Source: Cladophialophora immunda
Taxonomy: Eukaryota; Ascomycota; Eurotiomycetes; Chaetothyriales; Herpotrichiellaceae
Direction of reading: 5' to 3'
Length of the DNA: 64,000 nucleotides
NCBI RefSeq assembly: GCF_000835495.1
Contig: NW_015622541.1
Span: forward strand, 496,001-560,000
Shown: piece by piece, positions 15,028 through 24,839 of the stretch
Position numbering within the stretch: the first letter of the stretch is position 1
How the letters are laid out: each line of letters begins with the position of its first letter
Made by a program: the position numbers and the translations under genes
Notes under the pieces: model-generated
Databases searched by the model: none
What the model saw: only the letters and a program-made list of their open reading frames with translations
Told to the model about the DNA's origin: nothing

Positions 15028-17085
15028 ATGTTCTTGAGTCGTCGCCTTCCATGCGCACCGGGCTATTATTCGGCTTCTCCTTCGTCACTCCCCGTTCGCC
15101 GAGCCGCCAACAACAACACCGCGGCTCGCAAACTCAACAGCGTTGCGCAGCCCTCGGCAGAGTTCCAGCCATTCAATCGCAGAACCCGCCAGGTTTATCC
15201 GCGGGAGTACAATGCCGTGTCGATCGCGGCGAGGATGGAGAAAATCAACAATAGAGGCCCGCTGGGCCGGGCGAAGCGGCACAGACTCGAGCAGCAACGG
15301 TCCCGACTCCAGGACGGCACCCCCGACCAAGTCCTGACGATCGAAGCAGAGAGTCTTCTCTCAAAACGGCGGCAGAATGATGGAGGTGCAGATCATGACG
15401 AGGGGTCTCGAGATGAGGGAGGGGAGACCTCGCCGTCGCGGTCCTCGCGTCCGAAGCCGCACACGGAACTCGAACTGGAGATCGAGGAACTCTCATCCAC
15501 CGGCGACGGACTGGCCTACGCACCGGACAGCAACGCCTTCGTCTACGTGGTCCCCTTCGCGGTGCCCGGGGACAAAGTCCTAGCCAAGACGTTCCCGCAG
15601 CGGGAGGAGAATCCACGGTGGACGCGCGTCGACTTTGTCAAACTGCTCCGGGCCTCGCCGCGACGCGAAGGCGTGACGCCGGGGTGCCGGTACTTTGGGA
15701 CCTGCTCGGGCTGCCAGCTCCAGATGCTGCCGTACGAGGCCCAACTCGCGCACAAGAAGACGATCGTGGAGAAGGCGTTCCGGCACTTCTCGAACCTGGA
15801 CCCGTCGCAGATCCCGCCCGTCGACGACACCGTCGGCTCGCCTCTCCAGTACGGCTACCGCACGAAGCTGACCCCCCACTACAGCGGGGGTCCGAGGGGG
15901 AAGCCGCTCCGGCGAGGCGACGACCCGCCCCCGTTCGGGTTCATGAAGAAGAACCTGCCCACGATCTTGGACATCGAGCAGTGTCCGATCGGCACGCCGA
16001 TATTGAACGAGGGCCTGAAGATCGCGAGGGAGAAGATGCACGAGTCGTTCTGGAAGAGCAGGACCGGGGCGACGGTTCTGTTGCGGGAGTCGACGAGACG
16101 CGAGATGCTTCCGTCAACGGCGATGGCAACAGATACCTCGTCAGGGGCAGGCGAACAGGTGGAAAAGGGAACGGACGAGGTCGCCCCAGAAGGCGATAAT
16201 TCACAGGCTCCAGCCCTCGAATCTATTCACGACCTGTCGTCCCTGCCGCTCGCCTATGCCGGGGAGCCAGTGTCCACCGAGCTCTCGTTCCCGTCTCCGA
16301 CCTCCCCGGAAATCATATACACGTACCCTCGCTTCCGAGACATCAAGACCTACACGTCCGACAACAAAGCCTTGACGACCGAGCACATTGGGCCCTACAC
16401 GTTCACCACGCGGGCGAACAGTTTCTTCCAGAACAACAATTCCATCCTGCCGACTTTCCTATCCTACATCCGCGAGAACCTGCTTCCTAAGACGACGACA
16501 TCACTCACCGAACCAACGACCACGGCAGCTCCCGTGTCTTGGATCTCCGGCGGCGCGTCAGAAGGAGCCCCGAAGATCAAATACCTGCTGGACGCGTACT
16601 GCGGCTCGGGCCTCTTCAGCATCGCGCTCGCGCCGTATTTCTCGTCGGTGTTGGGCATCGACATCGACGCGCTCTCCATCTCGTGCGCGCGGGACAACGC
16701 GAAACTGAACCACAGCGCCAACACCACCGCCGCAGCAACGGGGCAACAGGCCGGCGAGAGCAACACGGGCTTCATCGCCGCCGACGCCCAAGCGCTATTC
16801 ACCGACGTGCCGTTCCCGCCGTCGCAGACCCTCGTGGTCATCGACCCGCCCCGAAAGGGCGCCTCGCCAGATTTTCTGCAGCAGCTGTGCAACTTCGGCC
16901 CGCGCCGCGTCGTGTACGTCAGCTGCAACGTCCACACCCAGGCCCGCGATGTGGGCATGCTGGTCGCCGGCTTCGGCGGGCGGTGGCGCTACAGTATCGA
17001 GAAGCTGGGCGGGTTCGACTTCTTCCCGCAGACTGGCCATGTGGAGGGGGTGTGTTTCCTGGACAGGGTCGAGCAGGGAGTGTGA
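15028..17085 (+). CDS. TRM2: tRNA (uracil-5-)-methyltransferase, Trm2 family
   Basis: A single exon encodes 685 residues from the ATG at 15028. The first ~120 residues are Arg-rich and begin MFLSRRLP, compatible with a mitochondrial presequence. A TRAM-like OB fold follows at about 150-215. A cluster of CRYFGTCSGC (Cys 220, 226, 229) plus a later QCPIG Cys (319) matches the [4Fe-4S] ligands of the TrmA/RumA family. The methyltransferase domain shows the QNNNSI, DAYCGSGLFS, DPPRKG (Asp 606) and YVSCN motifs, the last holding the catalytic Cys (633) that attacks uracil C6. The enzyme makes m5U54 in the T-loop of tRNA using S-adenosylmethionine. An insertion of about 60 residues rich in Ser/Thr/Glu lies at 360-420. 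The gene is strikingly G+C-rich. Confidence 0.93.
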   Translation: MFLSRRLPCAPGYYSASPSSLPVRRAANNNTAARKLNSVAQPSAEFQPFNRRTRQVYPREYNAVSIAARMEKINNRGPLGRAKRHRLEQQRSRLQDGTPDQVLTIEAESLLSKRRQNDGGADHDEGSRDEGGETSPSRSSRPKPHTELELEIEELSSTGDGLAYAPDSNAFVYVVPFAVPGDKVLAKTFPQREENPRWTRVDFVKLLRASPRREGVTPGCRYFGTCSGCQLQMLPYEAQLAHKKTIVEKAFRHFSNLDPSQIPPVDDTVGSPLQYGYRTKLTPHYSGGPRGKPLRRGDDPPPFGFMKKNLPTILDIEQCPIGTPILNEGLKIAREKMHESFWKSRTGATVLLRESTRREMLPSTAMATDTSSGAGEQVEKGTDEVAPEGDNSQAPALESIHDLSSLPLAYAGEPVSTELSFPSPTSPEIIYTYPRFRDIKTYTSDNKALTTEHIGPYTFTTRANSFFQNNNSILPTFLSYIRENLLPKTTTSLTEPTTTAAPVSWISGGASEGAPKIKYLLDAYCGSGLFSIALAPYFSSVLGIDIDALSISCARDNAKLNHSANTTAAATGQQAGESNTGFIAADAQALFTDVPFPPSQTLVVIDPPRKGASPDFLQQLCNFGPRRVVYVSCNVHTQARDVGMLVAGFGGRWRYSIEKLGGFDFFPQTGHVEGVCFLDRVEQGV

Positions 17086-17405
17086 GATTCTTGATTCGCC
17101 GATGGAGGACATGCTGGGTGCATTGGTGGATTGGGATAGCTGGATGTCTGAGGAGGCGTTGATAGCGCAGAAAATCACTCGTGAACGGAGTTGTCGTTGC
17201 TGTCCAACCCATTTCTTTCCTCGGATGGCAGAACTGTATAATTAGACACCCCCTTAGTTCTTCTCCTCCTAGCAGACCTTTTCAAACACATGGCAGATCC
17301 GACACTTTTGGAGCCCCCATTCTGCCATTTTCGACCCGGTCCGATCTAAATTACCGCTTCTGGCGCTTCCATCTCATAGGAGAAGGTCAGTCAGGCGGGT
17401 CCAGA
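17086..17405. other. Convergent spacer TRM2 / transcription regulator
   Basis: There are 320 bp between two stop codons. No feature beyond presumed 3' untranslated sequence is seen. Confidence 0.4.
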
Positions 17406-19351
17406 TTAGAAACGCGCTGTGTCCTTGGAGTCCTCGTCCTCGGCATAGCCCTTATTCTCATGCTCATCTCCATCCTGATCCTCCTCTGCGTCTCGGGTAT
17501 GGAACCAACGTCGCCCCTCGGCCCACGCCTTCCACGCGGGCCCGTCCAAGTTCTCAAACCACAAATAACAGGCCATGGCGGCCTTGAAGTCCGCGAACCT
17601 CGCGAGGCCGAGCTGGGCGGAGCGCTCGTGCAGCTGGGCGACGAACCAGCGGCGGTCGGGCGGCGTGAAGGTGGCGCCGATGCAGCCGAGCAGGAGCGTC
17701 CAGAGGACCAGGGGCCGGTACTCCTCGCGGCCGCCGCCGGGGGTGAACTTGAGGAACTTCTCGGTCAGGGCCCGGCGCAGCATGGCCGCCAGGCGCGGCT
17801 TGATCTCCGAGCTGTCGATCTGCGGGTACGTGACCATGTCGTCGTACAGGAGCGCGCCTAGCCGCGTGATGGCGAAGATCAGCCTCTCCTCCTCGCTCCC
17901 GGCCTCGGATAGCGGGATGTCCGGTGGCAGGCCCAGGATCTGGTGGTGGTTCGCCCGCGCAATCGCAAGCAGCCGCCGCCACTCCCGCGTGCATTCGTAC
18001 CCGGGCTCCAGGTTCGAGAGATCCACGGTGACGGCGGCGGTGCAGAGCAATCGCTCGCGCAGCTGGCCAATGTGGTCCCGCGCAGGAAGGCATAGAAATC
18101 CAGTCCCCAGTTCCCCAAACGTGCCGTTGCGAAGGGATAGTTTGACATTCTTCTCAGTGTACTCGGTGAGGAATCTGTCGTATCGTTTCAGAAGCGGCAA
18201 ACTAGGGTGTTGTATCAGGGTTGTGCAGTTGTTCAGGCTCCATCTGTAATGTTTTCATCCAACGGTTAGAGAATGGGGCCAAAAATCCAAGCAAAGAGAA
18301 ACCTCCCCCTTTTTCCCTTTTGGGGTTCAGGGAGTCCACGTACAGCCATATCATTTCGGCAATGCCGATAAGTTTGATCTCTTCTAAGCCGCCCTTGGCC
18401 TGGATGAGGAGGTTCATGGCACGCATATGCTCAGCGTGTGGCACCTTCCTGCCGTACCGGGAAAGGAAACGTGCATTGAGCGTCGGCGGCGGCGGGTGGC
18501 TCTCGGGAAACACCCGCTTGTCCCAGTCTAGTCCCTGGTATGACAGATTGTATACGGCCATCACAAGTGAATCGGTGGGGATGGCATCCGGGTCCATATT
18601 CTGTATGATCTGCCTCACCAGTCGGAGGGCCTGGGTGTGATGAAACAGGCGCAGGCGATCGAACATGTCACTATACCCGTAGGCATGGTACATGGCTTTG
18701 CCGAAATCTGCCACGCTTGCGAGGTGGACGTGATGAACAGCAGCGCACTCCTGTGCAGCCAAGCGCCATTGCCGCCGGCCTGGATGGACGGCAGGCTTTC
18801 CTTGGACCTCTATAAGATCAGGCCACAGCTTGTCGTAGGCTTAGAACGAGTTTCAGTCAGCGAGGGGTTCAATGGGTCACCATTTGTCTCTCTTTGTGGG
18901 GGATAGCTGGAGTTGCGTACTGTACTCGATGAGGTCTTGAAAGACTGCTGGATGCTCTGACGCATTGTAGGGAGAGAATGGATCCCTTTTGCTCTGGGTC
19001 AGAGCATTGTGGACGAGCACCTTGGAGGGTTCTGGCTGTTGGTCATCTGCGCCATCATCGGCGGTACTTTTTTCCTGTCCATGCCGTTGTGATGATTCAC
19101 GCTCCATCTCCCTGCGGAAACTGCAATGCCTTGTCAGCAAGGAGATCCATCCATAGGCTGGTCAAGTCCCCCAGACTGTCTGTTTACCTCATCTGCCTTT
19201 CCCATCGAGCGCGTCGACCGACATACTTGGCGGCATGGCTTCGGGCTTGTGAAATCTTGATGTTCTTGTCCTGACCACTTGGACGGGAACCGGGGTCATG
19301 GATCATGAACCGGATCGTTATTGGAGCCGACGAGGCGTTGGTGGACTCCAT
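17406..19351 (-). CDS. Fungal transcription-regulator-like protein without Zn2Cys6 cluster
   Basis: Four exons: 19351-19188, 19120-18921, 18839-18344 and 18243-17406, together 1698 nt and 565 residues. The last intron (18343-18244, donor GTACGT, branch CTAAC) was chosen because it restores a WSLNNCTTLIQHPSLP frame typical of the family, while the nearer GTTTCT donor gives a stop. The N-terminus has the short basic SQARSHAAKYVGRRARW segment often seen in place of a zinc cluster. The rest resembles the helical middle-homology region of Fungal_trans_2-type proteins, including YDKLWPDLIE and LPLLKRYDRFLTEYT. The acidic C-terminal tail is rich in Asp/Glu. No DNA-binding motif is visible, so it may act as a cofactor or need a partner. 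Its targets are unknown. An earlier ATG at 19390 would add 13 residues. Confidence 0.8.
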
Positions 19352-19966
19352 GGCGCTGTGTGAAGCGGTGATGGTGGGAGGATGCGACAAGGCAAAAGCA
19401 CCTGAGGATTGACAGGGCGGACGGACAATGGCCCTATCTCTCTATCAAGTGCTTCCATTTAATCTCTTAACAATGTTGCTTTCCACGCTCATCGATGAAA
19501 TCTGACAACAGCGCCGACGCCGAGTTCGTCTTCGTGCAGAGTGTTGTAAGAGGAAAAGCGCTAAGTTAGTTTGGTCCCAACTCAATGGCGCCTCGGCCAA
19601 AAAGAAACAGTAGTAGTAGAAGAGGGAACAGCCCCTGGCCTCAGCCCTGACAAGAAATAGCAAAGATAGACGGCTGGCTGCTGGTGAAGCGAGGTCTAAA
19701 AGAATGGTGGGCTGACTCTGCCAACTCGATTGGAGGGGATTATATAATCGTTTTGCTGCAGCCGTCCTGCGCCATCCAACATTGAGCCACTTGCAAGGCT
19801 CACGGAGCTCTGGCTTCGTCCGTCTCATCGGATGCCAGATGGATCACGAGTCATTACGCCATGGCTTAAGGAAATAGAGAGCTAAAAGGGTTCAAGGCCG
19901 CCGTCAGCGGCACTTGTCATGCTTTTTTCTCGATTCGTCACTTTCTATCTCGTCAGATCTCGATGT
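19352..19966. promoter_or_regulatory. Upstream region of transcription regulator / ARP3 3' flank
   Basis: About 0.6 kb between two minus-strand genes. A near-palindromic TTATATAA lies around 19740. No gene is seen. Confidence 0.35.
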
Positions 19967-21439
19967 CTAAGTGCTGCCGGGACCTCCCAGCAAAGCAAAC
20001 CTCCTGACGATGCTTGGGCCTATCTCGTCATACTCGGCCTTGGTGTGGCAGTAACTTCTGAACTCAGGCGTTTGGCCCAGTAGACTGCCACCAAACCAAG
20101 GTCCGTGTCTCTGTCGCTTGTGGGTGACGACTTGGACATCCAGACCACCACTCTTGGCTCCACCGCTCCGAGCCTCGGATGCTCGGATACGAGCATCAAC
20201 CAAGTGTCTGATGTCTCGCTGTAACCTCCGGCCGAAGTCCTTGTACAGGGTCGAACCGCCAGACAGAACAATGTTCTTGTAAAGCCCTCGGCGAACGTCT
20301 ATCGGGGATGATTGGATAACTCCATCGACCACAGTTGGGAGGGGGGTGAGAAAATCCGAAGAATAGATTTCAGGGTTGAAGAAGATCTCGGGAGCAAGGA
20401 ATCGCTCGTATCCGACGTCAATTGTGATGGACCTTCCGTTGGGTTGGGTCACGGTGTGCTTGAGAAACCGGTCGGGTTCTTTGTCGTAGCGGGCGAACTC
20501 TTTGACGATGTCGGGGCAGACATAACAGTATTCCTCCTTGACCTTCTCTGCTGTCTTGAGACTGCTGTCTGGCTCTCCTCTGTCCCGCAACAGGCTCTGC
20601 ACAAAATATGTGATATCCCGCCCAGCAATCGGTATGCTCTTGATCGATGAACCAATAACGTATCCTTCAGCGACGGGAATGATATGTGTGACACCGTCCC
20701 CTGAATCGATGACAGTGCCCGTTAGAGAGCGGTCAGTCACTTTGGAGGACGTCCAGGAAGCAGCTAATGCGAGAACGGCTTGTACGGCAATGTATAGACC
20801 TGCGCAGTTGAAGGACTCGAACATGATCTCGGCGGTGTTTTCGCGGTTTTCGGGGGGGTTAAGAGGCTGCAAACCAGTCAACGCTTAGCCATCAGGAGGA
20901 GTTCATCAACACCCACGGGCTCTGTCAGGAGAAAGTAGTGGTCTTCCGGCTCCACTCGCAGGTACTTGAAGATGGAGTTTGACCAGAAACGTTCCATGTA
21001 GTCCCAGTTCTCGATCTGACCATGTCTGATGGGATAGTTGATGCTGTAGCCAGGACCAGCTGCCGCCGCAAGTGCTTCGTCCCCAATGAAAAAGTCGAGA
21101 TCTTCTGTACCCCGCTTGCCCGCCAAATTGGAACTGGGTCCAGCACCGCCAGTGAGATAGGAGGGTTTGTTGGCAACGGCCGGTCTTCCCGAGCCTGTTC
21201 CTGCGGCGCCGCCGCCAGCACTTTTCATAGCAATGGCCGTGGGGAAAACGAAAGAAGGGGCATCATTTCCGGCGAAGCCTAAGCCGGGGGAAGGTCAGAA
21301 GTGCAACAAACATCGATGGCCGACCGACGTACCTAGTTTCGAGAAGCCCGTTCCGCTTGTTGGCTGTCAGCAATCGATTCCTCGTCTGGAGAAGGAACAC
21401 ATACTTGTCCATGACAACGGCAGGAGTTTGAGAGGCCAT
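19967..21439 (-). CDS. ARP3: Actin-related protein 3 (Arp2/3 complex)
   Basis: Four exons: 21439-21405, 21355-21333 (only 23 nt), 21278-20917 and 20866-19967, 1320 nt in all and 439 residues. The N-terminus [23 protein letters not shown] contains the actin phosphate-1 loop. Other hallmarks are [27 protein letters not shown] (phosphate-2 loop), NIVLSGGST (adenosine loop) and the end [17 protein letters not shown]. The third intron lies exactly between TEP and PLNPPENRE. Arp3 and Arp2 form the seed for branched actin filaments, acting in endocytic patches and hyphal tips. A Gly/Ala/Pro-rich insertion near residues 40-75 matches the Arp3-specific insert. It is divergent from the taspase-like gene. 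Confidence 0.96.
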
Positions 21440-21480
21440 TTTGAACGGCTAGTCGCGGACTGCCTCGACGAGCTGCGACG

Positions 21481-21504
21481 GATGCGACGATGCGACGATG
21501 CGAC
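21481..21504. repeat. (GATGCGAC)3 tandem repeat
   Basis: Three perfect 8-bp units lie just upstream of ARP3, probably within its 5' leader. Confidence 0.8.
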
Positions 21505-21580
21505 GGATGGAGATGGACACGATGAGGACGTCGCTAGGATCAGTCGGTGCTTGTTGGAGGGAGCATTGCCAACGGAGAGC

Positions 21581-21600
21581 AAGGAAAGGAAAGGAAAGGA
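21581..21600. repeat. (AAGGA)4 tandem repeat
   Basis: Four perfect 5-bp units form a purine tract in the ARP3 upstream region. Confidence 0.8.
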
Positions 21601-22476
21601 CCAGCAAGCCAGGCACCGTATTTCCACCCACCGAGGAGTGCAGGCAGCTTTCAATTGTGGGCAGGAAGACGAGTCAATTGAGGGACGGCAGTGAGACGAA
21701 ACGCTGGTGGTAGTTGGGCAGTTTGGTGGAAGCAGTTTGGTGGGCTGCCACCTCGCAGGCTGGCATCCGCCGGGCAAAGTGGGCTTGGGGATTATGTCAT
21801 CCATCCATCCACGTGACTGCGTTTTCAGTCCCACCATCGTGCCGTATGCAAGTACACAGGATTGTATTGTCCTCAAATCCGTCCCTTGAACAAGACGTAC
21901 GAAGTCGATGAGCGACCGTTAGATGCGATGGGTTCTATCGGCACGTAGCCTGTCTAGAATACCACATCTCCAGCATAGGGGCAGTCAGTCCATGTGCCTC
22001 AAGATGTGTATCATCTTCACACGTCGCAGTGACTTCTGTATTATCGCGGAGTTTCGCACAGCCTCCTGCCAAAAATGATCGAGACGATATGCGTCTCGAT
22101 ACATCTGAGCCTTGTATACGGGATGTGAACAAGGATTGGGATACTGGCTGCTCGAAATGATGTCTTCTGCTGGGTCGGCACAGTTTCCCGAACACCGACA
22201 TTCCTCCATTCAGTTCTTTCTCACACCCTGCTGCTTTCCTTTCTATCTTTCTATCACTCCTCGTGTCTGAACCTGAACAAACTGCGGCAAGACACAGAGG
22301 CAATCAATGTCCACATAAAGGCGTTGTGCGAGGAAGTCGTCGCCCCCAATCGCGAGGTTGCAGCTTCCAGGCATGCAAAGCAGGTGGTCGACTTCACCTG
22401 CCGAGAACGACAATGACCTTCCACTGACCTGCCTCTCAAGCCGTCTTTTCCAGCTTTTTATCTTTGATCTCATTCT

Positions 22477-22500
22477 CTCATTCACTCATTCACTCATTCA
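22477..22500. repeat. (CTCATTCA)3 tandem repeat
   Basis: Three 8-bp units lie upstream of the taspase-like gene, and the pattern decays over the next 15 bases. Confidence 0.8.
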
Positions 22501-22809
22501 CCCACTCATTCATTCCTTCACTTATCCAGGCGGGCATCCTCAAGCCCAAACACCATCCTTTCTTCCGGAGCATTCTCTTCTTCCTCAGCCGTTTCAAAAG
22601 TAGGATTTAGTCTCTGCCATTCGTTTCTCGCACTTCTTTTTCTCTCTACCTTGCAATCCCCCGTCCTCGCGGTCTGCAACTTGAGTTTGGTCTCAAACGA
22701 GCATTGTTTCTACCTCCCTCCGCAACTTGGGCCGGCCCTCTCACCTCACTCGAACACCCCGTCCATGCTGATCAGAGTTCATTCCTCTCTGCTTCTCTAA
22801 CCTTACTCA

Positions 22810-24384
22810 ATGCCACGTCGGCACCAAGAACCCGGCGACCTTTGTGCCATTTTCATCCATGCGGGTGCCGGATACCACAGTTTCCAAAATGAAAAGAACC
22901 ACCTCACCGCAGTTAATGATGCTGCCAAGATCGGAATGGCCGTTCTGAAGAATGGAGGTAGTGCCATTGACGCTGTGGAGATGGTCATCCGGCTACTGGA
23001 GGACAAGGAGATCACCAATGCCGGCTATGGGAGCAACTTGACCATAGATGGGCAAGTCGAATGTGATGCCACCGTGGTCGACCACTACGGCCGCAGTGGT
23101 GCCGTCGGGGCGATCTCTCAAGTCAAAAATCCAATTACAGTCGCTCGCCTTGTTCTTGACGAATCCACCAAACCTCTGTCACTCCAACGCGTGCCTCCCA
23201 ACCTGCTAGTCGGCGCTGGTGCCACCGACTTCGCCGCCGACATGGGCATTCCTATTCTCCCTCCAGACTACCTGGTTTCGGCACATGCACGTGATAGATG
23301 GTCCAGATGGCGTGAAGACCTCGTCGATGTCTCCCAGAAGGAGGCGTCCAGACAAGGTCAGAGCCAACCGTATCCGCAGACAGCGCCACTGGATGACTGG
23401 CGCCGGACTCCAACGCCGGCGCCTACTCCCCCTAGCCCAAATGTGTCACCTCCAACCCGAGGGAAACACCTTAGTCTCTCACAGATGCCTGCTATGGTAC
23501 GTCCATTGATGGTCTCAACGGCTGATGTGCCTACATTGTCACACCCAGGCGGAGACAGAAACACAGGAAATCCTTCTTCTGTTTCGCCCTCTCAAGCAGC
23601 AAGTCAACATAACACACCAGCCGGAAATGCATCCCATGATCATCTTGAGGCTGCCTCTGACGACAGTCTCCAATGGCTTGCGTCGGGTTCCAAACGCCAA
23701 AAGCTGAGTGATTCTTTCGACGGCCCGGCCGACGATGTATCCAATCGGGCCATCGAGCACAAATCATCAATGAGAGGTCCAAGACTCACTACCCTTGACG
23801 ACGACCGGGAGGATGACATACATGACACGGTCGGCGCCATTGCCGTTGACTGCTTTGGGAACATCGCTGCGGGCTCGTCTTCGGGAGGAATTGGCATGAA
23901 ACACAAGGGACGATGTGGCCCAGCCGCTCTTGTTGGTATTGGCACAGCCGTGGTCCCCATCGATCCAGAGGATCCCACACAAACTTGTGTCGCCACAGTC
24001 ACCAGCGGGACGGGTGAACATATGGCTACAACCACTGCTGCGGCCACGGCCGCCGATCGCATCTACAATTCGGTGCGTAAGGAAAGGGGGCAACTTGAAC
24101 CGTGCAACGAAGATGAAGCCATGCATGCTGTCATCAAGAATGACTTCATGACTCATCCCGGTGTCAGCAACAGCCCCTGTGCTGGAGCGATCGGGATCCT
24201 TGCTGTCAAGAAAAGCCGTAATGGTATTTACTTCTACTTTGGTCACAATACAGATTCATTTGCTCTTGCATCGATGCATTCAGAAGAGAAGAAGCCGGTG
24301 TGCACCATGTCACGTAACCGAGGTCACGGGTCGATTGCTCAAGGAGGTCGAGGTGCTCGATCGAAACATAGTCGGTCGCGCTGA
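22810..24384 (+). CDS. Taspase-like threonine aspartase (Ntn hydrolase)
   Basis: One exon encodes 524 residues. The N-terminal half has the asparaginase_2/taspase features IFIHAGAGYHS, GGSAIDAVE and NAGYGSNLT. The catalytic segment is HDTVGAIAVD with Thr 340, which after autocleavage would become the N-terminal nucleophile of the beta chain. GRCGPAALVGIG, TSGTGEHM and the substrate-pocket region follow. About 150 residues (roughly 175-330) between the alpha core and the cleavage site are Pro/Ser/Asp-rich and look disordered. This is longer than in plain L-asparaginases but in line with taspases. Human Taspase 1 cleaves MLL and TFIIA after Asp; the fungal substrate is unknown. Inside the linker a 52-nt segment (23495-23546) looks like an intron but removing it would shift the frame. 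Confidence 0.88.
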   Translation: MPRRHQEPGDLCAIFIHAGAGYHSFQNEKNHLTAVNDAAKIGMAVLKNGGSAIDAVEMVIRLLEDKEITNAGYGSNLTIDGQVECDATVVDHYGRSGAVGAISQVKNPITVARLVLDESTKPLSLQRVPPNLLVGAGATDFAADMGIPILPPDYLVSAHARDRWSRWREDLVDVSQKEASRQGQSQPYPQTAPLDDWRRTPTPAPTPPSPNVSPPTRGKHLSLSQMPAMVRPLMVSTADVPTLSHPGGDRNTGNPSSVSPSQAASQHNTPAGNASHDHLEAASDDSLQWLASGSKRQKLSDSFDGPADDVSNRAIEHKSSMRGPRLTTLDDDREDDIHDTVGAIAVDCFGNIAAGSSSGGIGMKHKGRCGPAALVGIGTAVVPIDPEDPTQTCVATVTSGTGEHMATTTAAATAADRIYNSVRKERGQLEPCNEDEAMHAVIKNDFMTHPGVSNSPCAGAIGILAVKKSRNGIYFYFGHNTDSFALASMHSEEKKPVCTMSRNRGHGSIAQGGRGARSKHSRSR

Positions 24385-24839
24385 ACCACTGATTGTGGCA
24401 GGCACAGGTGTTCTGGCACATGGGAGACAACTCCCGACATCTACGGGTCTTGGCCTTTCGAAAAAGTCACCATGCAACACAGGTGCTAGCCGCCCCGATG
24501 GGCAGGGTGGACATGAGGACGCTGCAATGGGACATGATGGCGGGTCGCAGAGCTGGAAGGAAGGCCAAAGGATTGAGGGGGGAAAACGGGTCGAATGGAG
24601 GCGGGCATATTTATGGCCTTTTTCTTGCTTGAGCCTTGAAACTTCAAGGTGCCCTAGAGTCTCATATTGATAGACGAACAATCCTAAACCCTGTTCCAGA
24701 CCAGCACTGCCTTTCTGTGCGCGTGAGATGAAATTCCCCGAATCTACTTATCGTTATAACTTTTGTGGACGTTGATTGCGGACCCAATTCTGGTGAGGGG
24801 TCTCTCTATTGTTACACTTGTGGGCACTGGATGCCAAGG
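24385..24839. other. Convergent spacer taspase / TFB4
   Basis: There are 455 bp between two stop codons. Nothing beyond presumed 3' untranslated sequence is seen. Confidence 0.4.

Larger units (their letters stand above)
21440..22809. promoter_or_regulatory. Divergent ARP3 / taspase intergenic region
   Basis: About 1.37 kb with several short tandem repeats: (GATGCGAC)3 at 21481-21504, (AAGGA)4 at 21581-21600 and (CTCATTCA)3 at 22477-22500. A CACGTG lies at 21810-21815. The 200 bases before the taspase ATG are pyrimidine-rich, as in many fungal 5' leaders. No gene is recognised. Confidence 0.45.

Noticed and set aside
15580..16041. Long minus-strand frame inside TRM2
   Set aside because: G+C-rich coding DNA lowers stop frequency on the opposite strand. 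TRM2 motifs on the plus strand explain the region.
18244..18301. Alternative short intron (GTTTCT donor) in the transcription regulator
   Set aside because: It leads to a stop within a few codons, whereas the GTACGT donor at 18343 keeps the frame and restores family-typical sequence.
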